Below are positions 55,835-64,000 of a stretch of DNA of 64,000 nt, piece after piece (within the stretch, counting starts at the first letter, position 1; each line of letters begins with the position of its first letter). The position numbers and the translations under genes were made by a program. Origin of the DNA: Paraburkholderia franconis (GTDB lineage Bacteria > Pseudomonadota > Gammaproteobacteria > Burkholderiales > Burkholderiaceae); NCBI RefSeq assembly GCF_009362735.1, contig NZ_WHNP01000033.1:1-64000 (forward strand), in the 5' to 3' direction. The notes beneath the pieces are model-generated. The model did not search any database. It saw only the letters and a program-made list of their open reading frames with translations, and was not told the origin of the DNA.

Positions 55835-56767
55835 CTACGCGTGAACGGGCGCCCGCGCCCGGTACGTCTTGGGGATGCCCGCCTTGGGCACCTGTCCGTA
55901 CATCGGCTCGGCGGGCACGCCTTCATGCAGCAGCTCGCGCGCGGCGATCAGCCTTTGCAGGTCGATGCCCGTGTCGAAGCCCATGCTCTCCAGCATGAAC
56001 ACGAGATCCTCGGTGACGATGTTGCCCGACGCGCCCGGCGCGAACGGGCAGCCGCCGAGGCCCGCCAGCGCCGAATCGAAAGAGCGAATGCCCTCTTCGA
56101 GTCCTGCGAGCGCATTCGCGAGCCCGAGCCCCATGGTGTCGTGCAGATGCAGCTTGGTCAGCTTGTCGCCGATTTCGGCGCGCACCGCCCTGACCATCTT
56201 TCGCACTTGCGCAGGATTGCCGTAGCCGACCGTATCGGCCAGCGCGACGGCATCGACGCCTGCTTCGGCCAGCGCCACGGCTGTTTCGATCACTTTCTCC
56301 AGCGGAATGACGCCGTCGATCGCGCAACCGAACGCGGTCGCGCAGCCGGGCTCGATCGCCATCGGCCGATCCTGTTCCCTCACCCATTCGACGATGCGGC
56401 GCACTTCCGCGACCTGTTCCATCGTGCCCTTGCGCGTGTTCGACCGGCTGTGGCCCTCGCTCACCGAAACAGGCACGCCGACGCCATGCGCGCCCGCCGC
56501 ATACGCTGCCTGCGCACCGCGCAGATTGGGCACCAGCGCCATGACGCGCAAGCCCGGCTGTTGCAGCGCCGCTTTCACGATCGCTTCCGTGTCCGCCATC
56601 TGCGGCACGAGCTTGGGCGGCACGAAACTCCCGACTTCGATTTCGCCGACGCCCGCCTGCGCGATTGCCGCGATCCAGCGCGTCTTCAGCGCCGTCGGCA
56701 TGATTTCGTGCGCCATCTGCAGGCCGTCGCGCGGCCCGACTTCGCATACCGCCACCTTCTCTCTCAT
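55835..56767 (-). CDS. HMG-CoA lyase-like aldolase
   Basis: 310 residues, TIM-barrel DRE family. Motifs are VCEVGPRDGLQMAHEI (metal and Arg/Asp site), FVPPKLVPQMAD, THLHDT-like LHLHDTMGLGLANAL and the catalytic Cys loop GLGGCPFAPGASGN. The enzyme family cleaves 3-hydroxy-3-methylglutaryl-CoA, but related members act on citramalyl-CoA or other 3-hydroxy-acyl-CoAs. GGAG is 8 bases before ATG 56767. It is in the operon with two CoA-transferases and two dehydratases. Confidence 0.9.
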   Translation of the reverse strand: MREKVAVCEVGPRDGLQMAHEIMPTALKTRWIAAIAQAGVGEIEVGSFVPPKLVPQMADTEAIVKAALQQPGLRVMALVPNLRGAQAAYAAGAHGVGVPVSVSEGHSRSNTRKGTMEQVAEVRRIVEWVREQDRPMAIEPGCATAFGCAIDGVIPLEKVIETAVALAEAGVDAVALADTVGYGNPAQVRKMVRAVRAEIGDKLTKLHLHDTMGLGLANALAGLEEGIRSFDSALAGLGGCPFAPGASGNIVTEDLVFMLESMGFDTGIDLQRLIAARELLHEGVPAEPMYGQVPKAGIPKTYRARAPVHA

Positions 56768-56830
56768 TTCACCGCTCCTCCAGATAGTTCGTTCAGCGGG
56801 CCGATGCGCTTGTGGGCGCAATTAGCGCAC

Positions 56831-58009
56831 TCAGCGCAGCACGCCCGCTTCCGTCAAGGTTTCGATTTCGTTCGCATCGAGCCCCAGCAGCTCGCGGAAC
56901 ACGTAATCGTTGTGTTCGCCGAGGCGCGGCGGCGGCACGAAGTCGCCGCGAAAGCCTTCGCTGTCGCGCCACGGCAGCGCGATGTTGCGCGAGCCGTCGG
57001 CAAGCTCGGGAAATAACCCGCGCTCCGCGAAATAAGGGTCCTCCATCACCTCGCCGATATGCCGCGAACGCGCCGCCGGTACACCGCGCGATTGCAATGC
57101 GTCGAGCGCCCGGCCGGCCGGCTGGTCCGCGAGCCACGCGGCCAGCAGATCGTCCGCTTGCGAACGATGCGCGGCGCGGGCCAGTGCGTCGGCGAAGCGC
57201 GAGTCCGTGGCGAGTTCCGGCTTGCGCATGGCGTCGCACAGCGCGCGCCACTGCACGTCGTCGCTGACGGATACGGCGAGCCACGCGTCATCGCCCGCGC
57301 AGCGAAAGCATCCGGACGGCGCGGCGCTCCACTCGCGAGCGCCGCTCGCGGCGGGCGTATCGCTGCCCAACGCTTCGCGGAACAGCAACTCGGGCAGCAG
57401 CGCGACGGTGCTCTCGAGCATCGAAAGATCGATGAAAGCGCCCTCGCCTGTCATGCGCCGGTGGCGGATCGCGGCGAGCACCGCGCAGCACTCCCACAGC
57501 GCCGTGATCGGATCGGTCCACGCGGGCAGGATGCCCATCGCCTCGACCCGCTCGTTCGGCGTGCCGATCACGCTGGCACGGCCGCTGTAGGCCTGCAAAA
57601 GCGAGCCGTAGGCGAGCGCGTCGCGCTGCGGTCCCTCGCGGCCCGTACCGGACGCGGAGACGAAGATCAGATCGGGCCGGATAGCGGCCAGCGTCGGATA
57701 GTCGAGCCCGAACTTCGCCAGCACGCCGTTTGAGAAGTTCTCGACCACCATGTCGCTCTGCGCGATCAGATGGCGCAACAGCTCCGGCCCTTGCGGCCGG
57801 CTGAGATTGATCGTGCAGCTCTTCTTGCCCGCGTTCACCACGGCCCACCACGGCTGACGCTGCGTGTGCTCGCGCCGCGTCGACGATTCGATCTTGATGA
57901 CTTCCGCGCCCATGCCCGCGAGCATCTTGGTGGTCATCGGACCGGCCAGCACCCAGCTGAAATCGATGACGCGCAGGCCCGACAATGCCGCCCTTCCCGT
58001 TTCTCTCAT
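56831..58009 (-). CDS. CaiB/BaiF class III CoA-transferase
   Basis: 392 residues. The N-terminal VIDFSWVLAGPMTTKMLAGMG and EVIKIESSTRREHT segments bind CoA. The catalytic Asp region is preceded by KKSCTINLSRPQGPELLRHL, and GFRGDFVPPPRLGEHNDYVF ends the protein. It activates a carboxylic acid by CoA transfer. The ATG at 58009 overlaps the stop of the second transferase (TGATG). Confidence 0.88.
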   Translation of the reverse strand: MRETGRAALSGLRVIDFSWVLAGPMTTKMLAGMGAEVIKIESSTRREHTQRQPWWAVVNAGKKSCTINLSRPQGPELLRHLIAQSDMVVENFSNGVLAKFGLDYPTLAAIRPDLIFVSASGTGREGPQRDALAYGSLLQAYSGRASVIGTPNERVEAMGILPAWTDPITALWECCAVLAAIRHRRMTGEGAFIDLSMLESTVALLPELLFREALGSDTPAASGAREWSAAPSGCFRCAGDDAWLAVSVSDDVQWRALCDAMRKPELATDSRFADALARAAHRSQADDLLAAWLADQPAGRALDALQSRGVPAARSRHIGEVMEDPYFAERGLFPELADGSRNIALPWRDSEGFRGDFVPPPRLGEHNDYVFRELLGLDANEIETLTEAGVLR

Positions 58010-59352
58010 CACACCACTCCCTGCTGGCGCAATGTTTCCATTTCACCCGGCGATAGCCCAAGGCGCCCTTCGAAGACCGCGCGATTGGCCGAGCCCAGGC
58101 GAGGCGAGACCACTTTCCGCGCGCGCGGCAGCTCGGCGCCCGACTGCGTGCGCAGGCTGAACGGCAGACCCGGCATCGACAGCGGGATGTTGCGCGTCCC
58201 CTCCCAGCTATCGAAGAAGCGGCGCGCTTTCAGTTGGGCGTTCTCGAGCAGATCGCGCGCGCCGCTCACCGGAAAGCACGCCACGCGCGCCGCCTGCGCG
58301 CGCTCGAACACATCCGCGCGCGTGTGCTCGCGCGTCCACTTCGACATTTCATCCTGAAGAATCATCCAGTTTTCGTTGCGTGCGCTACGTTCGCCGCACA
58401 GCGCCGCATCGCGCGACCACGGCGGATTGCCGAGCAGCTCGACCCAGCGTTCCCACTGATGCTCCTCGCGCGGCGAAATCATCACGAAGCCGTCCTTGCA
58501 GGGCAAAAGCCAGATCAGCCCGCCCGCGACTTCCGTGCCTTGCAGTTCCTCGCGGCGGCGGCTGAAGGTGCGCTCGCCGCGTCCGTAATCGGCGACGGGT
58601 TCGATCAGCAGATGTGCGATGACGTCGAGCTCCGCGCATTCGATGCTGCGGCCCTCGCCGTGCAATTGTGCTTCGAGCAGGCCCCACAGCGCGGCGTTCG
58701 CGGCCGCGACGCCGGTGGCGAGCGCGACTTCGCGATCCGCGCAAGCGACGGGCGGCTGCTCGCTGGGCGCATGGACCGGCCGCGCCTGATGGAACGCGTA
58801 GCCCGCATGATGCGTGAGCGTGAAATCGGTGAAGGCGGCAAGCGTATCGGCATCCGCTCGCATCGTCGACGCGTCGCGCGCGGGCAGCGTGCCGAACGGC
58901 GTGACCGCGAGCGTCACGAGCGCGGGCTGGATCTGCCTCAGCGTGTCGCCGTCGAGTTGAAGTTCGACGAGGCGCGATGCGTGCGCTGACGTGATCAGCA
59001 GATCAGCCGATTCGATCAGGCGATTCAGCAATGCGGCGCCCGTCGGACACGACGGATCGAGCGTCGCGCTGTCCTTGCCATGATTCAGATAGGCGAAGAG
59101 CGCAGCATCGTCGCCGTAGGACGCGTCCGGCGCGAATGGGCCGGTTCGCCTCAGCGGATCGCCTGCGCCGGGCGGCTCGAGCTTCAACACATTGGCGCCG
59201 AGATCGGACAGCAGACGCGCGCAGAACGACGCCGACATCGATCCGTTCCATTCGATCACGCGCACGCCCGCAAGGGGCGCGGCAACGCGAGCGGCGGACG
59301 GGTCGGCCGACGCGCGCGGCGGCGTGACGGGCGTGATGGAGGCGGCGCTCAC
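58009..59352 (-). CDS. CaiB/BaiF class III CoA-transferase, second paralogue
   Basis: 447 residues. A long Ala/Pro-rich N-terminal extension (residues 1-30) precedes VRVIEWNGSMSASFCARLLS and NVLKLEPPGAGDPLRRTG, then LNHGKDSATLD. The family C-terminus ends GLSPGEMETLRQQGVV. The start is taken as GTG 59352, which overlaps the MaoC stop by 4 bases (GTGA). Two adjacent CoA-transferases suggest two acids or a heteromeric enzyme. Confidence 0.85.
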   Translation of the reverse strand: MSAASITPVTPPRASADPSAARVAAPLAGVRVIEWNGSMSASFCARLLSDLGANVLKLEPPGAGDPLRRTGPFAPDASYGDDAALFAYLNHGKDSATLDPSCPTGAALLNRLIESADLLITSAHASRLVELQLDGDTLRQIQPALVTLAVTPFGTLPARDASTMRADADTLAAFTDFTLTHHAGYAFHQARPVHAPSEQPPVACADREVALATGVAAANAALWGLLEAQLHGEGRSIECAELDVIAHLLIEPVADYGRGERTFSRRREELQGTEVAGGLIWLLPCKDGFVMISPREEHQWERWVELLGNPPWSRDAALCGERSARNENWMILQDEMSKWTREHTRADVFERAQAARVACFPVSGARDLLENAQLKARRFFDSWEGTRNIPLSMPGLPFSLRTQSGAELPRARKVVSPRLGSANRAVFEGRLGLSPGEMETLRQQGVV

Positions 59353-59834
59353 GCGGCCTCTTCGAGAACGGCGGGATCGAACGGATACGGCACGCGCGCG
59401 CCATGCCGCAGCGGCAAGACGACCGTCGCGGTGCCCGGCGTGCTCTCCTTGCCGTCCTGATTGCGCAGGCCGATCTCCAGATGCACGACACCATATCCGC
59501 CGCGTTGCTCGCGTCCCGTCACGCGGCCCCAGGCGGTAATGACATCGCCCGGCACGTTCATGCCGCGAAACTGGAACTGGAGCTTCCATGCCCAGCCGCT
59601 CTCGCCGACCCAATCCGTCAGCAGTTGCAGCATGATGTGCTGCTTCCACGAGCCGTTGACCATCACGTCGGGCAGCTTGTCGCGCTCCGTCGCGAATCGC
59701 CAGTCGTAGTGGATGCGATGCCAGTTCTCCATCGACGCGGACCAACGCATGATGTGCGCCGTGGTCATCGGTCCCTTGACGATCTGCGGAATCTCCATTC
59801 CGATCTCGACATCTTCGAAACATGGTGCGGCCAT
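59349..59834 (-). CDS. MaoC-like hydratase/dehydratase
   Basis: 161 residues, one hotdog domain. The catalytic loop reads ENWHRIHYDWRFATER (about residues 36-51), the counterpart of the MaoC D-x-x-x-x-H signature region. The enzyme class adds water to enoyl-CoA or removes it from 3-hydroxyacyl-CoA. It overlaps the second CoA-transferase and follows the other hydratase-like gene after 12 bases, so the two probably form a heterodimer. Confidence 0.82.
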   Translation of the reverse strand: MAAPCFEDVEIGMEIPQIVKGPMTTAHIMRWSASMENWHRIHYDWRFATERDKLPDVMVNGSWKQHIMLQLLTDWVGESGWAWKLQFQFRGMNVPGDVITAWGRVTGREQRGGYGVVHLEIGLRNQDGKESTPGTATVVLPLRHGARVPYPFDPAVLEEAA

Positions 59835-59846
59835 GACAGTCCTCGC

Positions 59847-60371
59847 CTAGCGCATGATCTGCGTGTTGGTGACCTTGAGCAGCTTTTCGCCGGCCTCGGT
59901 CGTGTAGGTCTCTTCGATGATGACGAACACCATCGGACCGCTCTTGCCGTCGCGCTGCACGATGTCCTTGTAGCGCGCCTGGCGCAGCACCTTCTCGCCG
60001 ACGCGTGCATAGCGATACAGCTCGTATTCGTAGCCGCCGTTGAGGTCGCGCGGCAATTCCACTTCGACGGCGGGCAGGCCGCTGAAGCTGCGGCTCAGTC
60101 CGTCATAGTTCGGCTTGTTCATGTCGTCGAGGGGATCGGGCGACTCAGGCGGCCGCCGAAACGCATGCACCGGATAGCCCGGCGGCGCGACCACGTTGCC
60201 GTAGCGGCTCGTCGCGGCCCAGTCTTCGTCCCAGTAGCGACGCGCGTCGTCCATCGTCGCGTGATGGAAGCGGCGCACTTCGCTCGCTTCGACCGGATGT
60301 GTCGAAACAACCCACTCGGTCTGCGCGCCGATAATGGCTTTCACCTTGTCGGTGATGTACTCGTTGCTCAC
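59847..60371 (-). CDS. FAS1-like/MaoC N-terminal dehydratase domain protein
   Basis: 174 residues with the MaoC_dehydrat_N (hotdog) pattern: EWVVSTHPVEASEVRRFHHA at the N-terminus, VVAPPGYPVHAF (substrate loop) and GYEYELYRYARVGEKVLRQ. Such N-domain proteins lack the catalytic pair and dimerise with a catalytic MaoC protein such as the one encoded next. It is first in the minus-strand operon; a 28-bp promoter element is 98 bases upstream at 60469. Confidence 0.82.
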   Translation of the reverse strand: MSNEYITDKVKAIIGAQTEWVVSTHPVEASEVRRFHHATMDDARRYWDEDWAATSRYGNVVAPPGYPVHAFRRPPESPDPLDDMNKPNYDGLSRSFSGLPAVEVELPRDLNGGYEYELYRYARVGEKVLRQARYKDIVQRDGKSGPMVFVIIEETYTTEAGEKLLKVTNTQIMR

Positions 60372-60438
60372 AGATGTCTCTCCTCTATCCCCGCTGTTGT
60401 CAGCGAGAAGATGCAGCAGGCACTGTGCTGCATCGGCG

Positions 60439-60496
60439 AGGCCAGTCTAGGTGAGCATCCGTGCAGCGCACAATACTTGATCGTTGAATCAACGTC
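60439..60496 (-). promoter_or_regulatory. Shared promoter/operator (copy 2, CoA-pathway operon)
   Basis: The 28 bases 60469-60496 are identical to 54169-54196. On the minus strand they lead into TTGTGC, 18 bases, then TAGACT (near 60446-60441). The GTTGAATCAAC inverted repeat sits directly upstream of the -35. It lies between the operon (60371) and the divergent dehydrogenase (60596). Confidence 0.65.
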
Positions 60497-60595
60497 TTCT
60501 CACCATTCGTTCGATCGACTATCGTCGCTGTGATACCGCAATGGCCGGCCTCGTGTGCGAGCCGCTGCATCACATTGACGACGGGAGACATGGCG

Positions 60596-61672
60596 ATGGA
60601 ACCGATGCGCTACGACGCGAGCACGCTGCGTGACTACGCGCGCAAACTGCTGTGCAAGGCAGGCCTTGACAACGGATATGCAGAGGACGTTGCACGCACG
60701 CTCGTCGAAGGCGATCTCATGGGCCACGATACGCACGGACTCGCGCTGCTGCCCGCTTACCTCAGTCAACTCGAAGCGGGCACGATGACGCGCGACGGCA
60801 AGCCAGAAGTCGTCTCCGACCGCCTCGCGACGTTGCTGTGGGACGGTCGCCGTCTGCCCGGACCGGCGCTCGTTCATGCCGGCATCGATACGCTGGCCCC
60901 TCGCGTGCGCGAGTTCGGCAGTGCGACGCTCGTCATTCGCCGCAGTCATCACATCGCGTGCCTTGCCGCTTATCTGTTGCGCGCCACCGAGTCGAATCTG
61001 ATGATAATGCTGGCAAGCTCCGATCCGAGCGTTCAGAGCGTCGCGCCCTTCGGCGGAACGCGCGCATTGTTTACACCGAATCCGATTGCACTCGGCGTGC
61101 CCACTTCGACCACACCCATCCTGATCGATATTTCGTCATCCATAACAACTAACGGCATGTGTGCACGCCGCCATCTGAGCGGCCAACTGTTCGACGAAGC
61201 CTGGATGCTCAATGCGCAAGGCGAGGCGACACGCGACCCTGGCGTGCTGTTCGCCGACCCGCCCGGCACGATCCTGCCGCTTGGCGGACTGTCGGCGGGT
61301 CACAAGGGATTCGGTCTCGCGTTGCTGATCGAGGCGCTCACGGCCGGACTTGCGGGGTTCGGCCGCGCCGACCCGGCCGAGGGTTGGGGCGCCACCGTGC
61401 TCATGACACTGTACGATCCGGGCGCATTGGGCGGTATCGACGCGTTGCGACGGCAAATGGGCTGGCTAGGCGATGCTTGCCGCAGCAATCCGCCGCGCGT
61501 CGAGCATGCCCCCGTCCGCCTGCCTGGCGACCGTGCGATGTCCCGACGCGCCGAGCAGCTCTCGCACGGCGTGCGCCTGCACTCCACCATCGTCGCGCCG
61601 CTGGAAGCATGCGGCGCCCGCTACGGCGTGCCGTTCCCTGCTGCGCAACGACACCTGCATGGAGTGCTCTGA
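60596..61672 (+). CDS. LDH2-family (malate/L-lactate/sulfolactate type) NAD(P) dehydrogenase
   Basis: 358 residues with the LDH2 fold: GDLMGHDTHGLALLPAYL (catalytic His), RRSHHIACLAAYLLRA, APFGGTRALFTPNPIALGVP and a cofactor loop near AGHKGFGLALLIEAL. The family reduces 2-oxo acids or oxidises sugar acids and sulfolactate. ATG 60596 (8 bases after GGGAG) is preferred over 60590. It is the first gene of a two-gene unit with the UxaA-like dehydratase, divergent from the CoA-pathway operon. Confidence 0.88.
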   Translation: MEPMRYDASTLRDYARKLLCKAGLDNGYAEDVARTLVEGDLMGHDTHGLALLPAYLSQLEAGTMTRDGKPEVVSDRLATLLWDGRRLPGPALVHAGIDTLAPRVREFGSATLVIRRSHHIACLAAYLLRATESNLMIMLASSDPSVQSVAPFGGTRALFTPNPIALGVPTSTTPILIDISSSITTNGMCARRHLSGQLFDEAWMLNAQGEATRDPGVLFADPPGTILPLGGLSAGHKGFGLALLIEALTAGLAGFGRADPAEGWGATVLMTLYDPGALGGIDALRRQMGWLGDACRSNPPRVEHAPVRLPGDRAMSRRAEQLSHGVRLHSTIVAPLEACGARYGVPFPAAQRHLHGVL

Positions 61673-63246
61673 TGCAAACGAATACGGCATTCAAAGCGGG
61701 AACGCCTGCCGCCGCTGCCGCATCGACGGACCCGATCATCCGGCTGCATCCCGCTGACGATGTCGTGATCGCGCGGCATCAGCTCGTCGCGGGCATGCGT
61801 CTCGACGATGGCGTCACGGTGCGCGGCCTGATTCCCGCTGGACACAAGGTCGCGGTACGCGCTGTCGAAACCGGCGCGCCCTTGCGACGCTACGGGCAGA
61901 TCATCGGATTCGCGACGCGCCCTATTGCGCCAGGCGAGCACGTGCACACGCATAACCTCGCGATCGGCTCGTTCGAACGGGACTATGCGTTCGGCGCCGA
62001 CATCCGGCCGACCGCGCACGTGCGGCCGTCCGCGCAATTTCAGGGCATCGTCCGCAGCGATGGCCGCGTGGCGACGCGCAACTACATCGGCATACTCACG
62101 TCGGTGAACTGCTCGGCCACGGCCGCGCGCGCAATCGCCGATCACTTCCGCCGGGACATCAACCCGCAGGCGCTCGCCGACTATCCGAACGTCGATGGCG
62201 TCGTGGCCCTCACGCACGGCCAAGGCTGTGCAATCGATGCGAACGGCGAAGCGCTCGACGTGCTTCGGCGCACGATCGGCGGCTACGCACGCCATCCGAA
62301 CTTTGCCGCTGCACTGATCGTGGGCCTGGGCTGCGAGACCAACCAGATCGACGGACTGATGCAGGGGCAAGGACTGGAAGGAGGCGCGTCGCTGAAGACG
62401 CTGACGATCCAGAGCAGCGGCGGCACCGCGCGCACGGTGGCCGCGGGCATCGAGCAGATCAGGGCCATGCTCGCCGACGCGAATCAGGTGCGGCGTCAAC
62501 CCGTCGACGCGAGCCATCTGGTCGTGGGTCTGCAATGCGGCGGCTCAGATGGCTACTCGGGCATCAGCGCGAATCCCGCATTGGGCGCAGCCGTGGACCG
62601 GCTCGTCGCGCACGGCGGCACGGCGATTCTCTCGGAAACGCCGGAGGTCTATGGCGCCGAGCATCTGCTCACGCGCCGCGCGGTGTCGCAGTCAGTCGGC
62701 GAGAAGCTGATCGCCCGCATCCGCTGGTGGGAAGCGTACTGCGCGCGAATGGACGCGAGTCTCGACAACAATCCGTCGGCGGGCAACAAGGCGGGCGGCC
62801 TCACGACGATCCTCGAAAAATCGCTCGGCGCAGTGGCCAAGGGCGGCACGACGAACCTCGTCGACGTGTACGGCTATGCCGAGCAGGTGCACGCGCAGGG
62901 CCTCGTGTTCATGGACACGCCCGGCTACGATCCTGTCTCCGCCACGGGCCAGGTTGCAGGCGGCGCGAACCTGATCTGCTTTACGACGGGACGCGGATCG
63001 GCCTATGGATGCGCGCCGTCGCCATCGCTGAAGCTCGGAACCAACGCGGCGCTCTGGCAGCGGCAGCAGGAAGATATCGATCTCAACTGTGGCGCGGTCA
63101 TCGACGGCACACGCAGCGTCGACGAGTTGGGCGAGGAGATTTTCCAGTTGATGCTCGCGACCGCTTCTGGCGAGAAGTCGAAAAGCGAGTTGCATGGCTA
63201 CGGCCAGAACGAGTTCGTGCCGTGGCAACTGGGGGCCATTACCTGA
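61672..63246 (+). CDS. UxaA-family altronate/galactarate-type dehydratase (or sulfolactate sulfo-lyase-like)
   Basis: 524 residues, fusing an N-terminal SAF domain (about residues 20-110; VIARHQLVAGMRLDD and HVHTHNLAIG) with a large iron-dependent dehydratase domain. The latter has FQGIVRSDGRVATRNYIGIL, VVALTHGQGCAID, LGCETNQID, GLQCGGSDGYSGISANPALG and TTGRGSAYGCAPSPSLKLG. SuyAB sulfo-lyases share the same fold, so either a sugar acid or sulfolactate fits with the adjacent LDH2 enzyme. The ATG at 61672 overlaps the upstream stop (TGATG). Confidence 0.88.
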   Translation: MQTNTAFKAGTPAAAAASTDPIIRLHPADDVVIARHQLVAGMRLDDGVTVRGLIPAGHKVAVRAVETGAPLRRYGQIIGFATRPIAPGEHVHTHNLAIGSFERDYAFGADIRPTAHVRPSAQFQGIVRSDGRVATRNYIGILTSVNCSATAARAIADHFRRDINPQALADYPNVDGVVALTHGQGCAIDANGEALDVLRRTIGGYARHPNFAAALIVGLGCETNQIDGLMQGQGLEGGASLKTLTIQSSGGTARTVAAGIEQIRAMLADANQVRRQPVDASHLVVGLQCGGSDGYSGISANPALGAAVDRLVAHGGTAILSETPEVYGAEHLLTRRAVSQSVGEKLIARIRWWEAYCARMDASLDNNPSAGNKAGGLTTILEKSLGAVAKGGTTNLVDVYGYAEQVHAQGLVFMDTPGYDPVSATGQVAGGANLICFTTGRGSAYGCAPSPSLKLGTNAALWQRQQEDIDLNCGAVIDGTRSVDELGEEIFQLMLATASGEKSKSELHGYGQNEFVPWQLGAIT

Positions 63247-63383
63247 GTCCGGCCACTTTGTTTTCGTCGACGTTCGGAAGAAGTTCGATCATCGCTGCTG
63301 CGAGGCGTGCGTAGATCATCGCCGACAAAGCGGCCGGCGCGACCCGGCAACGCGAAGGCCTGAGCGAAAGCAGCTTTCCCCGC

Positions 63384-63524
63384 TTTTCGCACCGCGCGTC
63401 GCCGCAGATCGAACGCCGCGTGCGACTGCATCCCGAAGAGGCGCGGGCGCTGCTTCAGTTCCTCGCTTCCCCGGCTGCGCAGCCGACGGTGCGCAAGACG
63501 GGCCTCGATCCGATCGCGCATTGA
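63384..63524 (+). pseudogene. ModA-like binding protein, C-terminal fragment
   Basis: The frame ending at TGA 63522-63524 reads LHPEEARALLQFLASP and TVRKTGLDPIAH, matching the last residues of the partial gene at the start of the window (HPKEAKALLDYLAAP ... RSTGLDSVSAH). Upstream residues show no conserved strand, and there is no start, so only about 35 recognisable codons survive. Confidence 0.65.
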
Positions 63525-63679
63525 GCGGGAAGCCCCACATGTGACCGCACGACGCCGCCGGCGCGCAAGGCGATCGCGGTTAAATCCGGCCTTCGCCGTT
63601 GTTGACAATAAACAAACGCGTACGTTAGTGTTTGACAGGTCAGACGTTCATCCGTCGCTCTTCGCTTCCATCGACTGCC

Positions 63680-64000
63680 ATGACCAGCGCCAACCTGCCC
63701 AGCGCCTTTGAACTCTTGCAGCGACATTCGCTCGCGATGCTCGTGCAGGAGAGTCTCGAGCACAGCATTCTTTCGGGCGAGCTTGCGCCCGGCGAAAAGC
63801 TCAATGAAGTGGAAGTCGCCACGCGGCTGAACGTATCGCGAGGACCCGTGCGCGAAGCTTTTCGCGCGCTCGAACAGGCAGGCCTGCTCAAAACGGAAAA
63901 GAACCGTGGCGTGACGGTGCGGGTCGTTTCGCTGCGCGAAGCGCAAGAGATATACGAAGTCCGCGCGATGCTCGACGAGTCCGTCGCGCGCTGGCTCGCG
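63680..64000 (+). CDS. GntR/FCD-family transcriptional regulator, N-terminal part
   Basis: 107 codons before the window ends. The winged helix opens SLAMLVQESLEHSILSGELA, PGEKLNEVEVATRLNVSRG and PVREAFRALEQAGLLKTEKN, followed by the first FCD helix (EAQEIYEVRAMLDESVARWL). A -35-like TTGACA at 63602 lies upstream. It is the probable regulator of the adjacent LDH2/UxaA genes and possibly of the shared 28-bp element. The effector domain is outside the window. Confidence 0.85.
   Translation, partial: MTSANLPSAFELLQRHSLAMLVQESLEHSILSGELAPGEKLNEVEVATRLNVSRGPVREAFRALEQAGLLKTEKNRGVTVRVVSLREAQEIYEVRAMLDESVARWLA

Noticed and set aside
54335..57016. Plus-strand open frame of about 890 codons
   Set aside because: It lies antisense to the citrate-synthase-like and HMG-CoA-lyase-like genes, is very rich in Arg/His/Asp/Ala, and has no ribosome site or domain. 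It is a GC-rich shadow frame.

Overview
The window looks like chromosomal or large-replicon DNA of a Burkholderiaceae bacterium, probably Paraburkholderia or Caballeronia. The grounds are high GC, a Burkholderia-type general porin, a DUF4148 protein, DUF1223/YkgJ/DoxX genes around an ECF sigma factor, MHS-type MFS carriers, and many LysR/TRAP/CoA-transferase catabolic modules. I saw no rRNA, tRNA or CRISPR array. The content is accessory: transport and catabolism cassettes separated by decayed gene fragments.

Layout. 0-4.9 kb: tail of a ModA-like binding protein, then a minus-strand group (CoA-transferase remnant, quinone oxidoreductase, periplasmic binding protein, MFS carrier). 4.9-7.6 kb: MOSC/ferredoxin-reductase fusion and a DUF427 protein. 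8.1-14.5 kb: an apparent ECF sigma-F/NrsF regulon in which five copies of a TGTAACC-N15/16-CGA promoter precede DUF4148, YkgJ (broken), DUF1223, the sigma factor itself and DoxX; a porin lies inside it. 14.9-16.6 kb: a two-gene unit of unknown function with a shared glycine-rich N-terminal motif, beside a truncated tannase gene. 17.3-28.0 kb: LysR, M20 amidohydrolase, MFS, NUDIX, a broken IS6 transposase, fragments of a second M20 enzyme and of a binding protein, then a complete polar amino acid ABC transporter and an AstE/AspA-like M14 hydrolase. 28.4-28.9 kb: a deletion chimera of a LysR gene and a chemotaxis receptor.

29.7-39.6 kb: a LysR regulator divergent from a split transketolase, SDR dehydrogenase, TRAP transporter (DctP plus fused DctQM), a second full-length transketolase and a D-2-hydroxyacid dehydrogenase, apparently one catabolic operon. 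40.0-46.9 kb: a degraded mobile-DNA zone (DUF1016 nuclease, StbB/StbC/TrbM plasmid-backbone pieces, IS110 piece) that carries an intact chromate resistance pair chrB-chrA. 47.1-52.2 kb: a 1313-residue SARP/AAA/TPR regulator divergent from a ferritin-like diiron protein. 52.5-64 kb: an MFS carrier and a minus-strand CoA-pathway operon (two MaoC-type dehydratases, two class III CoA-transferases, HMG-CoA-lyase-like and citrate-synthase-like enzymes), divergent from an LDH2 dehydrogenase and a UxaA-type dehydratase, then a GntR regulator that runs off the end. The MFS gene and the CoA-pathway operon share a 28-bp identical promoter element, so they are probably co-regulated.

All functional calls were made by eye from sequence motifs and family knowledge. 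No alignment or database search was run.
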